Of a stretch of DNA of 63,617 nt, positions 26,769 to 35,635 are shown piece by piece. Source of the stretch: Microcoleus sp. FACHB-DQ6 (GTDB taxonomy: Bacteria > Cyanobacteriota > Cyanobacteriia > Cyanobacteriales > Microcoleaceae); contig JACJNV010000341.1 in NCBI GenBank assembly GCA_014695175.1, positions 1 through 63,617 of the forward strand. The letters run 5' to 3'. Both the position numbers and the translations under genes were made by a program. The notes below the pieces were generated by a model. It ran no database searches. It worked only from the letters and a program-made list of their open reading frames with translations, and was not told where the DNA came from. How positions within the stretch are numbered: position 1 is the stretch's first letter; each line of letters begins with the position of its first letter.

Positions 26769-27473
26769 GTGTCTCAAGATTTATACTGGCTGCGTCAAAC
26801 TCCAAACTGGGTGTGGTATTCTTTTATTCCCTACTTCGGCGGATTGGCGATCGCCTATGCAGGCCAAAAGTCAAATATTCGTAGTTGGATGGGATGGGGT
26901 GTTGCCATTACTTTAGCAGCACTAGCGGTATCTTCTTCAACTAATTTGGGTACGATCGTGTGGATTGCTCAAATTGTTACTGCTTTTAGTTTGAAAAAGC
27001 GCTATCTCATCAAAACCGCACCCAGAGGTATACTGGTTCCTGCAACTGCGACGAATGCCGAAGAACTAGCAAACGTGCGCGGCAAAATAGATATTAACGA
27101 GTGTACAAAAGACGATATGGTCAGAATCTTGGGTTTGCCGATCGTCTACGCCAACGATATTGAATCTTTGCAAAACGAAGGCTACATTTTTACCCACGCC
27201 GAAGAGTTATCAGAAATAGCCGGAGTTCCCGAAAGCCACGTCAGACGCATCGCCCCGATGATTTGCTTCAGCTACAATTATCAAAAAGAATTGCAGTTTA
27301 CTTGGAAACGGTTAAACATTCTTTCGCCGGAAGAGTTGATCGCCAGCGGTTTAGATCGGACTGTGGCGGAAAAAATAGTTAGAGAAAGGCAGAGAAAAGG
27401 CGCTTACAAATCAGTTGTCGAAGTCAAGCGGCGGACGGGACTGCCTTTTGATTCCTATCGCCATATTTGTTAA
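26769..27473 (+). CDS. membrane protein with helix-hairpin-helix (ComEA-like) repeats
   Basis: 234 residues from a GTG at 26769. The first 80 residues have three hydrophobic segments (WVWYSFIPYFGGLAIAYAG, GVAITLAALAVSS, IVWIAQIVTAFSL). The cytoplasmic part contains helix-hairpin-helix-type units: DINECTKDDMVRILGLP, ELSEIAGVPESHVRRIAP and LIASGLDRTVAEKIVRERQ with GAYKSVVEVKRRTGLP, the last close to ComEA-type HhH. Such units bind DNA non-specifically or mediate protein contacts. Family not named; a membrane-tethered DNA-binding role is inference. Confidence 0.65.
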   Translation: MSQDLYWLRQTPNWVWYSFIPYFGGLAIAYAGQKSNIRSWMGWGVAITLAALAVSSSTNLGTIVWIAQIVTAFSLKKRYLIKTAPRGILVPATATNAEELANVRGKIDINECTKDDMVRILGLPIVYANDIESLQNEGYIFTHAEELSEIAGVPESHVRRIAPMICFSYNYQKELQFTWKRLNILSPEELIASGLDRTVAEKIVRERQRKGAYKSVVEVKRRTGLPFDSYRHIC

Positions 27474-27499
27474 TTTGCAGTTGTTAGCACGAACAGCTT

Positions 27500-27750
27500 A
27501 TGACAAAAAAATTAGAAGTTGACCGAGAAGAAGTGTATGATACAGATTACCTCCGATGGGCGGTAGTTGGAAAGGCAGCATTGTCGAATATCGCAGACGC
27601 ATTCGCAAAGCTTTGAAAGATTCCCCCAGTCTCAAACCCTATCTTGAAGAGGTGTTGGCTGAATGCTATGCGGATGGAGCAGAACAAGCAAGGGATGAAA
27701 CTGGATTGCTTGTAGAGACGTTTCCGCAATTATCAAAAAACTGGGTTTAA
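27500..27750 (+). pseudogene. decayed DUF29 gene, internally deleted and frameshifted
   Basis: Starting at ATG 27500 the frame gives MTKKLEVDREEVYDTDYLRW, the N-terminus of a DUF29 protein, then continues out of register to a stop. From about 27556 another frame gives SWKGSIVEYRRRIRKALKDS then PSLKPYLEEVLAECYADGA and ETFPQL, the DUF29 C-terminal half. The middle of the domain (the IEEIESMG-type helix) is missing, so a deletion joined the two ends out of frame. Its stop lies at the left edge of the TnpB element. Probably not functional. Confidence 0.75.
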
Positions 27751-27755
27751 AACCC

Positions 27756-27770
27756 CGTCCTTCTAGGACG
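27756..27770 (+). other. left-end hairpin of the IS605-type element
   Basis: CGTCCT-TCT-AGGACG, six perfect pairs. Subterminal hairpins like this are the TnpA recognition sites at IS605-family ends. Confidence 0.65.
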
Positions 27771-27845
27771 ACTTTTATGTAAATTTTTGTTGTACCACCT
27801 CTTACTTTGTGCCAGATGATGTAGCATAAGGTGGGAGGTAAAACA

Positions 27846-29036
27846 ATGCTAGTCTTCGAGTTCAAAGCTTACGGAAAATCAAGCCAGTTCACGGCAGTAG
27901 ACGAAGCAATTCGCACTGCCCAGTTTGTTCGCAATAGTTGTTTACGCTATTGGATCGACAACAAAAAAGTGAACAAGTACGATTTGAACAAATACTGTGC
28001 GGTATTGGCAGCATCGTTTCCGTTTGCTGATGAACTCAATTCGCAAGCTAGGCAAGCTAGCGCCGAACGTGCTTGGTCTGCTATCTCCCGATTCTACGAC
28101 AACTGTAAAAAAGGAACTCCCGGCAAAAAAGGGTATCCAAAATTCCAAAAAGACTGTCGTTCTGTCGAGTATAAATCGACTGGCTGGAAACTTGCCGACG
28201 ACAGGAAATCGATTAACTTTAGCGACAAAAAAGGAATTGGCAAGCTCAAGCTAAAAGGTACACGCGATCTGCACTTCTACCAAATCAACCAAATTAAACG
28301 GGTTCGATTAGTAAAACGTGCAGACGGTGTATACGTCCAATTCTGTATCGATGTCGATAGAAAGGAAAACACGGAACCCTCTGGCAATACCATCGGACTA
28401 GACGTTGGGTTAAAAGAATATTACACCGATTCAAACGGAGTTACGGTGGAAAATCCTAGATTCCTGAGAAAAGGTGAAAAAGTTCTCAAGCGTTGTCAGC
28501 GTCGCGTATCCAGAAAAACTAAAGGTTCCAAAAATAGAGGCAAAGCTAGACAGATTTTAGGTAAGCAGCATCTCAAAATAAGTAGACAACGCAAAGATCA
28601 TGCAATAAAACTTGCACGGTGCGTAGTTCAGTCAAGCGACTTGATAGCCTACGAAGATTTGAGAATCAAGAATATGGTGCAAAATCATTGCTTAGCTAAG
28701 TCTATTAACGACGCATCTTGGTATCAGTTCCGCATCTGGCTTGAATATTTTGGAAAAGTATTTGAGCGGGTAACGGTTGCGGTAAATCCGCAATATACCA
28801 GCCAAGAATGCTCTAACTGCGGAGAAGTTGTTAAGAAAACGCTGTCCACAAGAACGCACGTCTGCAAGTGCGGGTGTACCTTGGAGAGAGATTTCAATGC
28901 AGCCAAGAACATCCTAAGTCGAGGATTGGGTACGGTAGGGCATACCGGAACCTTTGCACTTGATGCAAGTAACGCTTTGGGAGAATCAATCTCTACTTTG
29001 GCTGGAGAAATCCTGTCTCAGCAAATTGACTCGTAG
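27846..29036 (+). CDS. tnpB: RNA-guided endonuclease TnpB
   Basis: 396 residues from the ATG at 27846 (GGGAGG at 27832-27837 lies 8 bp upstream; a TTG-type start further up is less likely). Transposon-encoded nuclease, ancestor of Cas12, that cuts DNA guided by an RNA from the element's right end. RuvC residues are intact: IGLDVGLKEY (Asp), LIAYEDLRI (Glu) and ERDFNAAKNIL (Asp). The zinc ribbon YTSQECSNCG...HVCKCGC has four Cys. The N-terminal REC/wedge part (FVRNSCLRYWID, GYPKFQKDC) is full length. It appears functional. Confidence 0.92.
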   Translation: MLVFEFKAYGKSSQFTAVDEAIRTAQFVRNSCLRYWIDNKKVNKYDLNKYCAVLAASFPFADELNSQARQASAERAWSAISRFYDNCKKGTPGKKGYPKFQKDCRSVEYKSTGWKLADDRKSINFSDKKGIGKLKLKGTRDLHFYQINQIKRVRLVKRADGVYVQFCIDVDRKENTEPSGNTIGLDVGLKEYYTDSNGVTVENPRFLRKGEKVLKRCQRRVSRKTKGSKNRGKARQILGKQHLKISRQRKDHAIKLARCVVQSSDLIAYEDLRIKNMVQNHCLAKSINDASWYQFRIWLEYFGKVFERVTVAVNPQYTSQECSNCGEVVKKTLSTRTHVCKCGCTLERDFNAAKNILSRGLGTVGHTGTFALDASNALGESISTLAGEILSQQIDS

Positions 29037-29046
29037 ATCAAAGAAT

Positions 29047-29075
29047 CTCTGTGGCTTTAGCCCGGAGAGTGTCAA
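29047..29075 (+). ncRNA. predicted omega-RNA 3' end / right-end hairpin
   Basis: Imperfect stem CTCTGTGGC...GCCCGGAGAG then TGTCAA. In TnpB systems the omega-RNA covers the end of tnpB and the right end, and the guide is the flank just after the right end, here starting at 29076 (CCTCTTGACATTTAC). The 5' limit of the RNA cannot be set from sequence alone. Confidence 0.5.
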
Positions 29076-29259
29076 CCTCTTGACATTTACACAAAAAAAT
29101 GATATTTCAGTATATTGTGAAACTCCTACTTTTCCCTAGCATCAACTCCAAGCCCGGGTAAGTTTTCAAGAATCTACCTTAAATATCAGTGGTAAGCTAT
29201 CTGAATTATTATTGAAATGCAAAACGACACAATAGTAGCAGTACCGCTAACATCAAATT

Positions 29260-30270
29260 ATGTCTGACTCTCCTCCATCCCAAATCTCCCCAGAAGCTGC
29301 ACCGGAAAGTGCTGCTACCGAAAACCGCAGTGCCAAAACTAGGCAACTGTTGGGCATGAAAGGGGCCGCTACCGGGGAAACTTCTATCTGGAAGATTCGC
29401 TTGCAATTGATGAAACCGATTACCTGGATTCCCTTAATTTGGGGCGTGGTGTGCGGGGCTGCGTCTTCTGGAAACTATGTTTGGAACCTAGAGAATTTCT
29501 TGATCGCAGCAGCTTGTATGTTGATGTCAGGGCCGTTGTTGGCCGGGTACACTCAAACTTTGAACGATTTTTACGATCGCGACATCGACGCCATTAACGA
29601 GCCCTACCGTCCAATTCCCTCCGGTATCATCTCGATTCCCCAAGTAGTAACGCAAATTTTGGTATTATTAGCCGCTGGGATTGGGGTGGCTTATGCTCTA
29701 GACTTGTGGGCGGGTCATGAATTCCCGATAATGACTGTTTTGACTCTCGGCGGCGCGTTTCTAGCTTATATCTACTCTGCGCCCCCGCTGAAACTCAAGC
29801 AGAATGGCTGGTTGGGAAATTATGCCCTGGGTGCTAGTTACATTGCCCTGCCTTGGTGGGCGGGTCAAGCTTTGTTTGGTACACTAGATCCCACAATTAT
29901 GATTTTGACCCTGTTTTACAGTTTGGCCGGGCTGGGAATTGCGATCGTCAATGATTTCAAAAGTGTCGAAGGCGATCGGCAATTAGGGTTAAAATCTTTG
30001 CCAGTGATGTTTGGCATCAGCACAGCAGCTTGGATTTGCGTGTTAATGATCGACATCTTTCAAGCTGGGATTGCAGGCTACCTGATCAGCATCCACCAAA
30101 ACCTTTACGCTGTCATTCTGCTGCTGCTGATAATTCCCCAAATTACTTTTCAGGATATGTACTTTTTGCGTAATCCCCTGGAAAATGATGTTAAATATCA
30201 GGCAAGTGCTCAGCCTTTCCTGGTTTTGGGTATGCTGGTAGCAGCCTTGGCACTGGGTCATGCGAGTTAA
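29260..30270 (+). CDS. chlG: chlorophyll a synthase ChlG
   Basis: 336 residues. Polytopic UbiA-family prenyltransferase that esterifies chlorophyllide with phytyl or geranylgeranyl diphosphate, the last step of chlorophyll a synthesis, in the thylakoid membrane. Prenyl-diphosphate/Mg sites: TLNDFYDRDIDAINEPYRP (N-D-x-x-D-R-x-x-D) and IVNDFKSVEGDRQLGLKSLP. About eight or nine hydrophobic segments; the N-terminal 45 residues are polar (ESAATENRSAKTRQLLGMKG), as in cyanobacterial ChlG. Monocistronic, start ATG 29260. Strong marker for an oxygenic phototroph. Confidence 0.97.
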   Translation: MSDSPPSQISPEAAPESAATENRSAKTRQLLGMKGAATGETSIWKIRLQLMKPITWIPLIWGVVCGAASSGNYVWNLENFLIAAACMLMSGPLLAGYTQTLNDFYDRDIDAINEPYRPIPSGIISIPQVVTQILVLLAAGIGVAYALDLWAGHEFPIMTVLTLGGAFLAYIYSAPPLKLKQNGWLGNYALGASYIALPWWAGQALFGTLDPTIMILTLFYSLAGLGIAIVNDFKSVEGDRQLGLKSLPVMFGISTAAWICVLMIDIFQAGIAGYLISIHQNLYAVILLLLIIPQITFQDMYFLRNPLENDVKYQASAQPFLVLGMLVAALALGHAS

Positions 30271-30511
30271 GCAGAGTTTTGAGGTTTGAGTTAAAAAATT
30301 TTGAATTCAAAAAATATAATTCACTTCTCAAAAAAAAATACCAAGCTCTGCAGCGTTAAGAAAAGTTTTGAATTTTGAGTTGTGAATTAAAAAGTTTTTA
30401 ATTCAAAAAATCTAATTCAAGGCAGCGTGTTATTCAAGAAAAAATGTCGAATTAAAAATTAAGAATTTAAAAAGGCTAGCTTTTTTAATTTTTAATTTTT
30501 AATCGGACTTG

Positions 30512-33148
30512 ATGAGGTTTGAAGGTCTGAACGTGGCAGAATTTTTCTCAAATATCAAAGATACATTGAGCAAAGTCACTAACGCAATAAGCGGTAATTC
30601 CGATCGAGAACCGCCGAAGGCTGCGAAGGGTAATAAGCTCAACTCGCCGGCATCGGAGGCGGAATTTTCTACACGGACAAGGGATGAGCGAGCGGAGTAT
30701 GTGGTATCAGAAGATGCTGCACCTCTAGAAGAGTCAGAATATTTAGACTCAGAATATTTGGAGTCAGAATATTTAGACTCAGAATATTTAGAGCCAGAAT
30801 ACGCTCGATATCCAATAGTCAAGCGCGATTGGGAAGGGTTGAAGCGCTTAATCGCTTGGTTAGAAATTGAACCTCAAGTTACTAGCTTGCAAACCAAGGG
30901 AAAAGAATTGTTGCGGCCGGGATTAAGTTTGCGGGGAACTAAATCACCCCAAAAACCCGATAGTAGCAAATTGCCGGAAAAGAGGGCATCGCAGAACACC
31001 GAACTGCAGAGACATACGGAACTACAGGAAATTAGCGCACCCCAGGAAATTAGCGCACCGCAGGAAATTAGCACACCGCAGGAAAATAGGGCACCGCAGG
31101 AAAATACTAAAAAACGGATCTCCCGCCGCCCTAGATTTTGGATAAGTTTAGGTGTTGCCAGTATAGGCGGGGGCGCTTTAATCTACGGTTTATGGATTTT
31201 GTACACCTTAGACAAAGGTTTGCCGGATGTTAACGATTTGTCAGCCTTTAACCGCGACGGAACGCTGACTATTAAGGCAGCAGATAATACGATTTTGTTG
31301 CAGTCGGGGCCTGCAACCAGAGAGAAACTGAAACTTAAAGAAATTCCCGAATTGTTGGTTAAAGCTTTTATTGCCATAGAAGACCGCCGTTTTTACAAAC
31401 ATCGCGGGGTGGATTATCAAGGTATTGTGCGCTCCATTGTTTCTAATTTGATAGAAAGAGATTTAGTGCAGGGTGGCAGTACAATTACGCAACAATTGGC
31501 TCGCGTTGTTTTTCTTAATCAGGAAAGAAGTATTAGGCGGAAAGTCCGGGAAGCTCTTTTAGCTCAGAAAATAGAGCGAGAGTTGAGTAAAGACCAAGTT
31601 TTAGAACGGTATTTAAATCTGGTTTATTTGGGTTCGGATGCTTACGGGGTGGCAGATGCGGCTTGGGTTTTCTTTAGCAAAACAGTCGATAAATTAACTT
31701 TGGCAGAGATGGCAACTTTGGCGGGTTTGCCGCCGGCACCGAGCGAATATTCGCCTTTGGTTAATCCGGATATTGCTAAGAAACGCCGCAATCTTGTGCT
31801 GCAACAAATGCAGGAAGCGAAGGTAATTACAGAGGCTGAGGCGAAGCAGGCGATGGCGCAACCTATTGCGGTTAAACCAAGTGCGCCGAAGCGATTTAAA
31901 GTAGTCGCGCCTTATTTTGCTAGTTACATTCGCAAGGAATTGCCGCGCTATGTTTCTCAGGATGCTTTGGAAGCTGGCGGCTTGACTGTTGAGACGACGG
32001 TGGATTTGAAGTGGCAGAAAATAGCGGAAGAGGTTGTTAAAAATGCGATCGAAGTTGATGGCCGCCGTCAGGGTTTTGAACAGGCCGCTTTAGTTTCTAT
32101 GGACACTAAGACTGGGGAAGTTAAGGCCCTGGTGGGGGGCGGAAGTTTTAAGGAAAGTCAATTTAATCGCGCTACGCAGGCTTTGCGGCAGCCCGGATCG
32201 ACGTTTAAAGGGTTGGTTTATGCAGCGGCGATGGCGGCTGGTTTTTCTCCCTATGACGGTTACGAAGACGAACCAATTATTATCGACGGCTATCAACCGA
32301 ATAATTATGGCAAAAAATTTAGCGGTTGGCGATCGATGTCTGATGCTTTGACGCGTTCGGTGAATGTCATAGCTGTGAAAGTGTTGATGGATGTGGGCTT
32401 TGAACCGGCGATAAAATTAGCCAACGATATGGGAATTAAGTCTAAATTGAGTCCGATTTATTCCCTGGCTTTGGGTTCTTCGGAGGTGAATTTGCTGGAG
32501 TTAACCAATGCTTACGGTACTTTAGCCTCGCAAGGGAATTTTATTGAAGCCCACGGAATTAAGCGGGTGATTAATCAGCGGGGAGATGTGATTTATCAGG
32601 CTAATTTTAAACCGAAGCGGGTTTTGGATAAGGATAGTGCTGCGATTACTACTTGGATGTTGGAGGGTGTTGTGCAAGACGGTACGGGGGAACCTGCGGC
32701 TTTGTCCGATCGCGCTGTAGCGGGCAAAACCGGTACTTCGGAAAATGTCAGGGATTTGTGGTTTATTGGTTACATTCCACAGGTGGTGACTGGGGTTTGG
32801 CTAGGGAATGATGACAATTATCCCACCTGGGGAACTAGCGGTACGGCGGCCTATAATTGGCGCGATTTTATGAGTCAAGCTGTTAAGGGAATGCCGGTTG
32901 AGAAGTTTCCGAAGTTGCCGGAGTTGGAGGGCCGCAAAGGCAGTATTAAGCCCAAACCGGTGGAGCCTAAGAGGATTATTCGGGGGATGATTGTGAATGA
33001 GGATGGTGCGATCGTACCGTACAATCCTAATCCTCAACCGAAGTATTACCCACCGCAAGAGCCGGCTTATGAAGAGCCTGCTTATCAAGAACCTGCTTAT
33101 CAAGAGCCTGCTTATGAAGAGCCGGCTTATCAAGAACCGGGATATTAA
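30512..33148 (+). CDS. class A penicillin-binding protein (transglycosylase/transpeptidase)
   Basis: 878 residues from ATG 30512. Builds and cross-links peptidoglycan. The cytoplasmic N-terminus (about 205 residues) is unusual: it has a run of EYLDSEYLES units (about 70-92) and PQEISA units (about 170-195). One TM helix follows (WISLGVASIGGGALIYGLWIL). GT51 domain: EDRRFYKHRGVDYQGIVRS, GGSTITQQLAR, RKVREALLAQKIERELSK. Transpeptidase: PGSTFKGLVYAA (SxxK), RSVNVIAVK (SxN) and AGKTGTSEN (KTG). The C-terminus ends in EEPAYQEPAY units. The N- and C-terminal repeats probably vary between strains. Confidence 0.95.
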   Translation: MRFEGLNVAEFFSNIKDTLSKVTNAISGNSDREPPKAAKGNKLNSPASEAEFSTRTRDERAEYVVSEDAAPLEESEYLDSEYLESEYLDSEYLEPEYARYPIVKRDWEGLKRLIAWLEIEPQVTSLQTKGKELLRPGLSLRGTKSPQKPDSSKLPEKRASQNTELQRHTELQEISAPQEISAPQEISTPQENRAPQENTKKRISRRPRFWISLGVASIGGGALIYGLWILYTLDKGLPDVNDLSAFNRDGTLTIKAADNTILLQSGPATREKLKLKEIPELLVKAFIAIEDRRFYKHRGVDYQGIVRSIVSNLIERDLVQGGSTITQQLARVVFLNQERSIRRKVREALLAQKIERELSKDQVLERYLNLVYLGSDAYGVADAAWVFFSKTVDKLTLAEMATLAGLPPAPSEYSPLVNPDIAKKRRNLVLQQMQEAKVITEAEAKQAMAQPIAVKPSAPKRFKVVAPYFASYIRKELPRYVSQDALEAGGLTVETTVDLKWQKIAEEVVKNAIEVDGRRQGFEQAALVSMDTKTGEVKALVGGGSFKESQFNRATQALRQPGSTFKGLVYAAAMAAGFSPYDGYEDEPIIIDGYQPNNYGKKFSGWRSMSDALTRSVNVIAVKVLMDVGFEPAIKLANDMGIKSKLSPIYSLALGSSEVNLLELTNAYGTLASQGNFIEAHGIKRVINQRGDVIYQANFKPKRVLDKDSAAITTWMLEGVVQDGTGEPAALSDRAVAGKTGTSENVRDLWFIGYIPQVVTGVWLGNDDNYPTWGTSGTAAYNWRDFMSQAVKGMPVEKFPKLPELEGRKGSIKPKPVEPKRIIRGMIVNEDGAIVPYNPNPQPKYYPPQEPAYEEPAYQEPAYQEPAYEEPAYQEPGY

Positions 33149-33171
33149 AGTATCGGTTGGTAGTAAGGACT

Positions 33172-34521
33172 TTAGTTTTTTTTCAATTGCTTTAGCCTCA
33201 CCATAAAAAAGCCGTCCATCTGATGTCTGTGCGGCCACACTTTCACCCATCCTTCGGGTGATGGCTGTACGGGTAAATCAATTGTTGGGGGTTCTATTTG
33301 CCAGTGAGGATTGCTGTCTAAGAACGATCGAATAACTGTTTCATTTTCCAAGGGATGAATTGTGCAAGTTGCATAAACTAATACGCCGCCGGACTTGACA
33401 AATGTCGCTGCATTTGCTAACAATTCCGATTGCAGTTGAGATTGTTGTTGAATGTTTTCGGGCGTGTGATGCCAGCGGGCGTCGGCGCGGCGGTGGAGGG
33501 TTCCGAGGCCGGAACAAGGTGCGTCTAGTAAAACTCTGTCTGCGAGGTTAACAAACTCTGGGAAATGGCGGCTGTCTCCGGTATGAATTTTAATGGATTT
33601 CATCTGGAGTCTGTCTGCATTTTCTTTAAGTTTTTTGAGTCTGCTGGCGGTTTTGTCACAGGCATAAATTGTGCCTTCATCCTGCATTAATTCAACGCTG
33701 TGGGTGGTTTTCCCCCCCGGCGCGGCGCAGGCGTCGATGATGGTTTCCCCTGGCTGCGGCCCTAGTAAATGGGTGACTAATTGAGCGCTGCTGTCTTGGA
33801 TTGTCCACCAACCTTCGCTGTATCCGGGGAGGTTTTGAATTGCGCCGATGCTGCCATTTAGTCTTAATGCTTGTGGCAAGTTGGGGATTCTGCTAGTTGA
33901 GATGTTGTGGGTTTTGAAGGCAGCTTCGATTTGGGCGATCGAGCTTTTTAAGGGATTGATTCTCAGGTCAATTGTGGGGGATTGGTTGAACCATTCACAG
34001 AGTTGTTCGGTTTCGCTTTCGCCTATTTGTTCGATCCACAATTTTACCAGCCATTCGGGGAAGCTGTGCAGAATTCCTAGGCGTTCGACGGTTGATTTAT
34101 AATTAGTAACTGTTAATGGGTTTAAGTCGTTATCGGTTAAACGAATGTATTGGCGCAACAAACCGTTGACAAAACTGCTGAGTCCTGAAAATCCGTTTTC
34201 TTTTGCTAGTTGAACGGTGGTGTTGACGGCGGCGGAGGGGGGAATCTGGTTGAGATATTCGAGTTGATATAAGCCTAAATGTAGGATGGTGCGGAGTTCT
34301 GGCGGTTGTTGGGAGGATTTCTTTGTTGCTAGTTTGTCGATGATGAAGTCGATCGATCGCATTCTCCTGACGCTACCGTAAACTAATTCTGTCACTAAAC
34401 GCCGATCGAGGTCGTTGAGTTGAGAATTGCTGAAAGCGCGATCGAGTGCGGCATCTGCGAATGCACCGCGGCGGTGGACTTCGCGGAGTGCGAGAAAGGC
34501 TATTTGGCGGGGATTTTGCAT
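33172..34521 (-). CDS. rsmB: 16S rRNA (cytosine-967 C5)-methyltransferase RsmB
   Basis: 449 residues from the ATG at 34521 (MQNPRQIAFLALREVHRRGA); a TTG at 34542 would add seven. SAM-dependent rRNA methyltransferase. NusB-like N-terminal domain (about 1-140: ALDRAFSNSQLNDLDRRLVT, PELRTILHLGLYQL) and a Rossmann methyltransferase domain: DACAAPGGKTTHSVELM (SAM loop), LLDAPCSGLGTLHRRAD (motif IV Cys) and VYATCTIHPLENE (motif VI catalytic Cys). Convergent with the penicillin-binding protein gene, 23 bp apart. Confidence 0.94.
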   Translation of the reverse strand: MQNPRQIAFLALREVHRRGAFADAALDRAFSNSQLNDLDRRLVTELVYGSVRRMRSIDFIIDKLATKKSSQQPPELRTILHLGLYQLEYLNQIPPSAAVNTTVQLAKENGFSGLSSFVNGLLRQYIRLTDNDLNPLTVTNYKSTVERLGILHSFPEWLVKLWIEQIGESETEQLCEWFNQSPTIDLRINPLKSSIAQIEAAFKTHNISTSRIPNLPQALRLNGSIGAIQNLPGYSEGWWTIQDSSAQLVTHLLGPQPGETIIDACAAPGGKTTHSVELMQDEGTIYACDKTASRLKKLKENADRLQMKSIKIHTGDSRHFPEFVNLADRVLLDAPCSGLGTLHRRADARWHHTPENIQQQSQLQSELLANAATFVKSGGVLVYATCTIHPLENETVIRSFLDSNPHWQIEPPTIDLPVQPSPEGWVKVWPHRHQMDGFFMVRLKQLKKN

Positions 34522-34591
34522 GGGGAATTGTTGATATGTCAAGTTATTATAGGTTGTTTGAGGATTGAAAATAAAAAATAGAAATCACGGC

Positions 34592-34700
34592 GATTGAAAT
34601 CGCATCTATACAAACAAAGATAAGACGGCGATTGAAATCGCGCCTATACAAACGATATCCGCCTCTGCGGACGGAAGAAAATAACCCGGTTTTAACCGCC
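34592..34700. repeat. tandem copies of the ATTGAAATCGC dispersed repeat
   Basis: GGCGATTGAAATCGCATCTA (34590) and GGCGATTGAAATCGCGCCTA (34624) are followed by TACAAAC. They are related to the units at 1203-1341 and 57842, and lie between rsmB and the Uma2 gene. Confidence 0.75.
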
Positions 34701-34713
34701 CGGTCTTTTTTGT

Positions 34714-35430
34714 TCAAATTTCGTCGGGATTGATGCCCATTTCTCGCAATTTCTCGGATAGGCGATCGGCTTTTTGCTGTGCTAACTCTTTATCTTGCCG
34801 TTCTTGTTCCATTTGTTGCTGTGTTAGTTCCATTTGTCGCTGTGCTGATTCCTGTTGTCTTGACAACTCCACATAAGACAAAAACTTCTGTCCATCAGGC
34901 CGATAAATTTCCAAGTCTCCCGATGCAGTTTGAAAACGGATCTGCAAACGCGGACTCACCCAACCATCCATTAATTCAATATAGTTGAGTTTTCCATCAG
35001 AACGCAGCCAACCAATTAATTCATTATCCTCTGGACTGTAGACATAATATTCTTCGACTCCATAATCCTGGTAGAAATTAAACAGCTTAAACAGTGCTCC
35101 GATTCGATTTCCCGGCGAGAGGATTTCAAAGACCACTTGCGGCGCAATATTATCTTCAAGCCACTGTTGGTAGGAACCTCTGTAACCTTTCGGTCTGCCA
35201 AACACTACCATCGTATCAGGTGCTTGGCGAGTTTTGTTATCTCCTTCGACGGGATACCACAGCAAATCACCTGCTACAAAGACATTTGCGTTGTCTTTGA
35301 ATAAGGCATCTATTCCACCTTGAATGGTGACAATTAGTTCAAACTGTTTGGTATTGTCTGACATGGGTTTGCCGTCGCTGTCTGGGTAGATGATTTCTGC
35401 TGAGGTTTTAGTTGGAATTGTTGCGGTCAT
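34714..35430 (-). CDS. Uma2 family (DUF820) putative endonuclease with coiled-coil tail
   Basis: 238 residues. Uma2 proteins adopt a PD-(D/E)XK restriction-endonuclease fold and are multicopy in cyanobacteria. Motifs: FVAGDLLWYPVEGD, APDTMVVFGRPKG (active-site Asp), PQVVFEILSPGNR (E-x-x-S), YQDYGVEEYYVYSPED. The last 55 residues form a Gln/Glu/Arg-rich coiled coil (RQQESAQRQMELTQQQMEQE). Biological role unknown; proposals include DNA uptake or transposon-related functions. Single gene. Confidence 0.88.
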   Translation of the reverse strand: MTATIPTKTSAEIIYPDSDGKPMSDNTKQFELIVTIQGGIDALFKDNANVFVAGDLLWYPVEGDNKTRQAPDTMVVFGRPKGYRGSYQQWLEDNIAPQVVFEILSPGNRIGALFKLFNFYQDYGVEEYYVYSPEDNELIGWLRSDGKLNYIELMDGWVSPRLQIRFQTASGDLEIYRPDGQKFLSYVELSRQQESAQRQMELTQQQMEQERQDKELAQQKADRLSEKLREMGINPDEI

Positions 35431-35567
35431 GGGGATGAGTCCTTTGCTAGTATCATCAATTTCTATTTTATGCCTATTTTATAGGACTTACGCAGTATTA
35501 CACCCGCAACCCGCAGTCCGGCAGGAAATTAATTCCCTGGCGGTATTTTGGGTGAAGCAAAAGACAA

Positions 35568-35590
35568 AGGACACGGCAGTGCCGTGTCCT
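35568..35590. repeat. 23-bp perfect palindrome
   Basis: AGGACACGGCA-G-TGCCGTGTCCT, 46 bp after the 3' end of the ATPase-TPR gene on the minus strand, so it could terminate it. Just upstream, GGAAATTAATTCCCTGGCGG (35523) resembles GGAATTCATTCCCTGGCGG at 59238, another dispersed unit. Confidence 0.8.
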
Positions 35591-35635
35591 GAAAAGTTAA
35601 GGCGCTTTTCTTTAAGTCCCTGGGGATTTCTCGGG

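Larger units (their letters stand above)
27745..29075 (+). mobile_element. IS200/IS605-superfamily element, TnpB-only (IS1341-type)
   Basis: Bounds are inferred. Left end: a perfect stem CGTCCT-TCT-AGGACG at 27756-27770, shortly after a GTTTAA junction. Right end: an imperfect hairpin at 29047-29069 followed by GAGAGTGTCAA, with TCAA at 29072-29075 as in many IS605-type right ends. Only tnpB is inside; no Y1 transposase tnpA is present, so movement would need TnpA in trans. Confidence 0.7.

Noticed and set aside
34714-35430. Uma2 gene considered part of a restriction-modification system
   Set aside because: No methyltransferase nearby; Uma2 genes are scattered singly in cyanobacterial genomes.
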